From NCBI GenBank assembly GCA_026990095.1, contig JALSIL010000235.1, forward strand, positions 1 through 19,801: a DNA stretch of 19,801 bases. Reading direction: 5' to 3'. The DNA comes from Lysobacterales bacterium (GTDB lineage Bacteria; Pseudomonadota; Gammaproteobacteria; Xanthomonadales; Marinicellaceae). Shown piece by piece: positions 15,578-19,801 of this stretch. The position numbers and the translations under genes are program-made. The notes under the pieces were generated by a model. The model saw nothing but the letters and a program-made list of their open reading frames with translations, ran no database searches and was not told where the DNA came from. The stretch's first letter is position 1. Every line of letters begins with the position of its first letter.

Positions 15578-17806
15578 TTATTTTACAGCTAAATCAAAAC
15601 GGTCCAACTGCATCACTTTTACCCACGCTTTTACGAAATCATTTACAAATTTCTCTTTTGAATCATCAAAAGCATAGACTTCGGATACCGCTCGTAATTC
15701 GGCGTTGGACCCAAACACAAGGTCAACAGGAGTGGCTGTCCACCTTATTTTGCCTGTTTTACGTTCGATGCCTTCATATAAGCCTTCTGTCTGTGCAGAT
15801 TTTTTCCATTCCGTTGCCATATCGAGTAAATTAACAAAAAAGTCATTGCTTAGGGTTTCGGGTTTATTGGTAAAAACTCCATTTTTTGAGCCATCACTGT
15901 TGGCGTTTAAAACACGCATGCCACCAACAAGAACAGTCATTTCCGGCACCGTTAAGGTTAAATAATTTGCCTTCTCAACCAACATTTCTGTGGGTGGTTT
16001 TTTGCTTGAAGAACTGAAATAGTTTCTAAACCCATCCGCCATTGGTTCGAGTACGGCAAATGAATTGACATCTGTTTGTTCTTGAATTGCATCTGCACGA
16101 CCTGGTTTAAAGTCAACGTTTACCTTAACTCCAGCATCTGCGGCTGCTTTTTCAATGGCTGTAGCGCCACCTAAGACAATTAAGTCAGCCAGTGAAATTT
16201 GTTTGTTTGTGGATTTTTCGTTAAACTTAGCTTGAATGCCTTCTAAAACGTTAAGAACTTTTTTCAACTCGCTTGGGTTGTTAGCTGCCCAATTCATTTG
16301 TGGTTCTAATCGGATGCGTGCCCCATTGGCTCCACCGCGCATATCTGTTCCTCGGAAACTTGAGGCCGATGCCCACGCAGTTTTAACTAGCTCAGAAACA
16401 CTCAAGTTAGATTTGAGTATGGCTTTTTTAAGCTTTTTGATGTCTTTCGCATTAACTAACTCATAATCAACTGTAGGAATGGGGTCTTGCCAAATTAATG
16501 CTTCATTGGGAACATCGGAACCAAGGTATCGAGTGCTAGGACCCATGTCACGATGCGTTAATTTAAACCAAGCTTTAGCAAATGCCAAATCGAATTCTTC
16601 GGGGTGTTTTAAGAAACGTTCAGATATTTTTCGATAACTTGGATCAAATTTAAGGGCTAAATCAGTGGTAAACATCATGGGTGCATGGCGTTTTGATTTA
16701 ACATGAGCATCGGGTACAAACTTCACTTCATGGGCATTTTTTGGTGTCCATTGAGTTGCACCAGCTGGGCTTTTTGTCTTCACCCATTCCATGTTAAGAA
16801 GGTTCTGCAAAAAATTCATACTCCAAGCTGTCGGTGTTATCGTCCATGCTCCTTCTAAACCGCTAGAAATGGTGTCCTCAGCATTGCCTTTGCCGCAACT
16901 GTTTTTCCAGCCTAAACTTTGTTCTTCAATTGCAGCTGCAGCGGGTTCTGGACCAACACAGTTTTTTGGGCTTTTTGCTCCATGTGCCTTTCCAAAAGTA
17001 TGGCCACCTGCAATTAAAGCCACCGTTTCTTCATCATTCATTGCCATGCGACCAAATGTGGTGCGAATATCTCGTGCAGCAGAAATTGGATCAGGGTTGC
17101 CAGCAGGACCTTCAGGATTAACATAAATAAGTCCCATTTCAACGGCAGCCAATGGTCGGTCTAACTTTTTGCCATGGTAGCGTTGTGAGTTGGATAAAAA
17201 TTCTTTTTCTTGTCCCCAATTAACTAGTTCAGGCTCCCAATCGTCTTCACGACCACCGGCAAAGCCAAAGGTTTTAAAACCCATAGAGTCCATAGCGACG
17301 GTTCCTGTTAGCACGATTAAATCAGCCCATGAAATTTTATTGCCGTATTTTTTCTTAATGGGCCACAACAAGCGACGTGCTTTGTCTAGGTTAACATTAT
17401 CTGGCCAGCTATTTAAGGGTTCAAAGCGTTGTTGCCCACCTGAGGCTCCACCGCGACCATCAAAGATACGATAAACGCCCGCACTGTGCCATGCCATGCG
17501 GATAAAAAAGGGTCCATAGTTGCCATAATCAGCAGGCCACCAGTCTTGCGAAGTTGTTAACACCTTTTTAATGTCCTTTTTGACAGCATCCAAATCAAGT
17601 GTTTTAAATTCTTTGGCATAATTAAATTTTTCACCCATTGGGTTGGATTCAACTGAATTCTGCCTTAAGGGCTTTAAATTGAGTTGGTTGGGCCACCAAA
17701 AATCAGGTGACATTGTTTGTTCGGCTGTAGTTGCAGAACTCAATGCTAAGGCAGCAACCATAGATGCTGCCAAAAGATTACTCTTTGTTTTTTTAGATTT
17801 GTTCAT
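15578..17806 (-). CDS. katG: catalase-peroxidase with export signal
   Basis: KatG is a heme enzyme that breaks down hydrogen peroxide by catalase and peroxidase reactions. The protein has 742 residues with the usual duplicated two-domain layout. Active-site residues are all present: R103, W106 and H107 (RMAWHSAG) on the distal side, H269 (GGHTFGKAHG) as heme ligand, and the W106-Y228-M254 set (MGLIYVNPEGP, FGRMAMND) that forms the covalent Met-Tyr-Trp adduct needed for catalase activity. The first 30 residues form a likely signal peptide: a lysine-rich start, a hydrophobic core (LLAASMVAALAL), and possible cleavage after SSATTA. That suggests a periplasmic enzyme, like the KatP/KatG2 class, unlike the cytosolic E. 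coli KatG. AGGAG lies upstream of the ATG. It lies downstream of oxyR on the same strand, with a 149-base gap, and is probably OxyR-controlled. It ends at the shared terminator. Confidence 0.96.
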   Translation of the reverse strand: MNKSKKTKSNLLAASMVAALALSSATTAEQTMSPDFWWPNQLNLKPLRQNSVESNPMGEKFNYAKEFKTLDLDAVKKDIKKVLTTSQDWWPADYGNYGPFFIRMAWHSAGVYRIFDGRGGASGGQQRFEPLNSWPDNVNLDKARRLLWPIKKKYGNKISWADLIVLTGTVAMDSMGFKTFGFAGGREDDWEPELVNWGQEKEFLSNSQRYHGKKLDRPLAAVEMGLIYVNPEGPAGNPDPISAARDIRTTFGRMAMNDEETVALIAGGHTFGKAHGAKSPKNCVGPEPAAAAIEEQSLGWKNSCGKGNAEDTISSGLEGAWTITPTAWSMNFLQNLLNMEWVKTKSPAGATQWTPKNAHEVKFVPDAHVKSKRHAPMMFTTDLALKFDPSYRKISERFLKHPEEFDLAFAKAWFKLTHRDMGPSTRYLGSDVPNEALIWQDPIPTVDYELVNAKDIKKLKKAILKSNLSVSELVKTAWASASSFRGTDMRGGANGARIRLEPQMNWAANNPSELKKVLNVLEGIQAKFNEKSTNKQISLADLIVLGGATAIEKAAADAGVKVNVDFKPGRADAIQEQTDVNSFAVLEPMADGFRNYFSSSSKKPPTEMLVEKANYLTLTVPEMTVLVGGMRVLNANSDGSKNGVFTNKPETLSNDFFVNLLDMATEWKKSAQTEGLYEGIERKTGKIRWTATPVDLVFGSNAELRAVSEVYAFDDSKEKFVNDFVKAWVKVMQLDRFDLAVK

Positions 17807-17862
17807 TATAAATGTACTCCTAATGTGATTGATAAAATTGAGCTTTCACTCAAGTTGTAACC

Positions 17863-17868
17863 AGTATA
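17863..17868 (-). promoter_or_regulatory. possible -10 element of katG
   Basis: The minus strand reads TATACT, five of six consensus bases, about 57 bases before the katG ATG in the 149-base gap after oxyR. No good -35 hexamer is found upstream, which would suit an activator-dependent promoter. A TTGAG/CTCAA inverted repeat (17838-17853) falls in the leader. Evidence is weak. Confidence 0.3.
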
Positions 17869-17955
17869 GGGCAGTCTTATTGGTTAGTACATCACGAAAA
17901 ATCGGAGATGAATATCTATTTTTTTGAACGCAGTCTATGGAAATGCCCTAAAACA

Positions 17956-18849
17956 TTAAGGCGTAAGTGCTTTTTTGCATACTTCAATAAGGGCTTGGAT
18001 GCTCGATGTGCGGGTGAAGTTAGGTCGAAAGATAAAAGCCAGTTCTCGATGAGGACCTGGTTCATCAAGGTGAATAACTGAAAGTGACTTATGTTGTACA
18101 GTTAGTTGTTCAACTGCCATTTCAGGAACTAAAGTGGAGCCTAAATCACCAGCGACCATTTGAATTAATGTGTTAATACTGGTGGCACAAAACTCTTGCT
18201 TTGGTGTTTTTTCTAACATATTACAAACGCTAATTATGTGGTCTTTGAGGCAATGACCCTCCTTGAGTAACAGCAGGTTGCATTGTTTTATCTCTTGGCC
18301 ATTGATTTGTTTTTGTTGTGAGAATTTGTTGCCTTTTAAGGTTATCCAGTAAAAATCCTCTTGCCAAAATTTTAAAGTAAGTAAGCCAGTAGTTGGGAAG
18401 GGTAAGGCAATGATAGCGGTATCCAGCTCACCATTTCGTACCATTTCGACAAGTGCTTGTGATTGATTTTCTTCAATATTTAATTGCACCTTAGGATAAT
18501 CTTGTTTCAAAACTGGCAATAATTTAGGCAATAAAAAGGGGGCAATGGTAGGTATGATACCTATAGAAAGAGGAAAGCTTAACGGTTTTTTATGAGTTTC
18601 TACAAAGTGTTTGAGTTCGTCTACTTGCAGTAAGATTTGGCGTGCTTGATGAAGTATTTTTTTACCAGCTGGTGTAATAAGGACTTGTTTATTATTGCGT
18701 TCAAAAATTTTCAACCCAAGTTGTTTTTCCAGTTCATTTAACGCGGTGCTTAATGCCGATTGACTGATGTTGCATTTTTCTGATGCTTTTTTGAAGTGTA
18801 AAGTTTCAGCAGCAGCCAAGGCATAAGATAGTTGTTTAAAAGATATCAT
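17956..18849 (-). CDS. oxyR: peroxide-sensing LysR-family regulator OxyR
   Basis: OxyR is a LysR-family regulator that forms an intramolecular disulfide on contact with hydrogen peroxide and then activates antioxidant genes. The protein has 297 residues (E. coli 305). The N-terminal winged helix is visible (LHFKKASEKCNISQSALSTALNELEKQLG, about residues 17-45), followed by the usual linker helix and two-lobed sensor domain. The key evidence is GHCLKDHIISVC (198-209), with C200 and C209 spaced exactly as C199 and C208 of E. coli OxyR in the same LLxEGHCLxD context. This separates it from other LysR regulators. Its likely target katG lies 149 bases downstream on the same strand, and fpr ends 46 bases upstream of its start. 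No clear terminator lies between oxyR and katG, so some read-through is possible. Confidence 0.93.
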   Translation of the reverse strand: MISFKQLSYALAAAETLHFKKASEKCNISQSALSTALNELEKQLGLKIFERNNKQVLITPAGKKILHQARQILLQVDELKHFVETHKKPLSFPLSIGIIPTIAPFLLPKLLPVLKQDYPKVQLNIEENQSQALVEMVRNGELDTAIIALPFPTTGLLTLKFWQEDFYWITLKGNKFSQQKQINGQEIKQCNLLLLKEGHCLKDHIISVCNMLEKTPKQEFCATSINTLIQMVAGDLGSTLVPEMAVEQLTVQHKSLSVIHLDEPGPHRELAFIFRPNFTRTSSIQALIEVCKKALTP

Positions 18850-18895
18850 TCGTCTAGGTTAATAAAGTTGGAGTGATAAATTAACATGTTTAGAA

Positions 18896-19666
18896 TTATT
18901 TAGCAACAAATGCATTTTCTAGCACATAATGACCTTGAGTGCGTTTTTTTGCAGCAACAAAACCTTTTTCGTTGAGTATTTTGCTCATATCTTTAATCAA
19001 AGCCTCGCTACCACAGAGCATAAACCTGTCGTCTTCAACATTTACCTCTGGCATGCCCAAATCTTTGGCGAGTTTTCCTGATTTTAATAAGTCAGTTAGG
19101 CGTCCTTCGTTCTTATAAGGCTCTCTTGTTACCGTGGGGTAATACAGCAGTTTTTCTTTAACCATATCACCAATAAATTCATTGTTGGGTAGTTCTTGGG
19201 TAATAAAGTCATGGTAGGCTAAACAAGCAGAATATCGAACTCCATGGGTGAGAATAACTTTGTCAAATTGTTCATAGACCTCTGGATCTTTGATGATGCT
19301 CATAAAGGGTGCAAGACCAGTTCCTGTGCTAATCAACCAAAGATTTTTGCCTGGAAAAGTATAATCAGTAACTAATGTTCCCGTAGATTTTTCAGAAAGC
19401 ATGAGTTTATCACCAACTTTTATGTTTTGTAAGCGTGAGGTTAATGGTCCATCTGGAACTTTGATGCTGAAAAACTCAAGTTCTTCTTCATAATTGGCAC
19501 TAACTATCGAATAGGCACGCATCAATGGCTTGCCTTCAACCTCAATGCCAATCATTACAAAATGACCATTTTTAAAGCGAAAGGTTGGTTTTCGTGTGGT
19601 ACGAAAGCTAAAGAGTCGTTCGTTCCAGTGTTTTACATAAGTAATTGTTTCAGTGATGCATGCCAT
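18896..19666 (-). CDS. fpr: ferredoxin/flavodoxin-NADP+ reductase
   Basis: Fpr is a soluble FAD enzyme that moves electrons between NADPH and ferredoxin or flavodoxin, supporting Fe-S protein repair and oxidative-stress responses. The protein has 256 residues, typical of the bacterial subclass. RAYSIVSA (50-57) is the FAD-binding motif, PDGPLTSRL (71-79) the following loop, STGTGLAPF (113-121) the NADP-binding glycine motif, and THGVR plus CGSEALIKD the nucleotide domain. The C-terminus HYVLENAFVAK has the AFVxK ending of the Azotobacter/Rhodobacter/Pseudomonas type. The start at 19666 gives the expected N-terminus (KHWNERLFSFRTTR near residue 12), though no strong ribosome site is seen. It lies 46 bases upstream of oxyR on the same strand and may be cotranscribed with it. 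In Pseudomonas, fpr neighbours a different LysR gene (finR). Confidence 0.94.
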   Translation of the reverse strand: MACITETITYVKHWNERLFSFRTTRKPTFRFKNGHFVMIGIEVEGKPLMRAYSIVSANYEEELEFFSIKVPDGPLTSRLQNIKVGDKLMLSEKSTGTLVTDYTFPGKNLWLISTGTGLAPFMSIIKDPEVYEQFDKVILTHGVRYSACLAYHDFITQELPNNEFIGDMVKEKLLYYPTVTREPYKNEGRLTDLLKSGKLAKDLGMPEVNVEDDRFMLCGSEALIKDMSKILNEKGFVAAKKRTQGHYVLENAFVAK

Positions 19667-19801
19667 AGTATGTTGAATTTAAAAAATGCACATTCTACCT
19701 GAGTAAAATCTAAAGATAATTAACTTATATCAAGAATTGGCTGTTAACCTTACAAAATTGTGCAAACGATTGCGATAATAATTTCACATCAACATCTGGA
19801 G
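19667..19801. promoter_or_regulatory. divergent upstream region of fpr and an unseen plus-strand gene
   Basis: This 135-base AT-rich stretch has no gene. On the plus strand TTACAA (19750-19755), an 18-base spacer and GATAAT (19774-19779) form a plausible sigma-70 promoter. The window ends in CTGGAG, which looks like a ribosome site for a gene just outside. On the minus strand TTGATA (19733-19728) could be a -35 or half an FNR site for fpr, with TAGATT (19712-19707) as a poorly spaced -10. All are weak calls. Confidence 0.3.

Noticed and set aside
16791..17126. 111-codon open frame on the plus strand inside katG
   Set aside because: It is opposite conserved KatG sequence including the heme-ligand region, with no ribosome site; a shadow frame.
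17916..17938. Possible OxyR site upstream of katG (two ATAG motifs on the minus strand)
   Set aside because: The two ATAG motifs are 19 bases apart, not the roughly 21 expected, and the matching CTAT halves are missing. OxyR control of katG remains likely from context only.
1..19801. CRISPR array, tRNA, rRNA, defence island or integrative element
   Set aside because: No regularly spaced repeats, no RNA gene folds, no cas, restriction, transposase or integrase genes were recognised on either strand.

Overview
The window comes from an AT-rich proteobacterium, most likely a gammaproteobacterium. NarG, NarH and NarI follow the enterobacterial type closely, with the cofactor ligands at nearly the same residue numbers as in E. 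coli. OxyR, KatG, Fpr, RfbB and MoeA/MobA are also of the gammaproteobacterial kind. The low GC, tight gene packing and membrane nitrate reductase would fit a marine sulfur-oxidising or symbiotic lineage, but that placement is inference; no taxonomic marker is present.

Layout. Positions 1-1030 (minus) hold rfbB, cut by the window edge. Positions 1031-1533 are a gene-free stretch with a 159-bp IS5-like, MITE-like element. Positions 1534-2241 (plus) encode a PP2C phosphatase whose 3' end overlaps convergent mobA. Positions 5542-2222 (minus) are one tightly coupled unit: a nitrate-sensing (NIT domain) CRP/FNR regulator, moeA and mobA. Divergent from it, 5725-15516 (plus) is a respiratory nitrate reductase operon, narK1-narK2-narG-narH-narJ-narI, closed by a hairpin terminator shared with the next unit. 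Positions 19666-15578 (minus) form an oxidative-stress group: fpr, oxyR and an exported catalase-peroxidase katG.

How the genes work together. NarK1 and NarK2 move nitrate in and nitrite out. NarGHI reduces nitrate with quinol electrons, and NarJ inserts the molybdenum cofactor. MoeA and MobA make that cofactor (bis-MGD), and the regulator in front of them probably senses nitrate or nitrite. A perfect FNR-type box lies about 41 bases before the inferred narK1 start site and over the -35 position of the regulator's own likely promoter. One site could therefore both activate the nar operon and control the regulator/cofactor operon.

Most of the window is well-known biology. The least ordinary items are the NIT-CRP fusion regulator with its cysteine-bearing C-terminal tail, the dual-geometry FNR box, the paired GGTGGGT palindromes between narK2 and narG, the narK1/narK2 hairpin, and the MITE-like element. 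I see no CRISPR array, tRNA, rRNA, intact transposase or obvious defence system.
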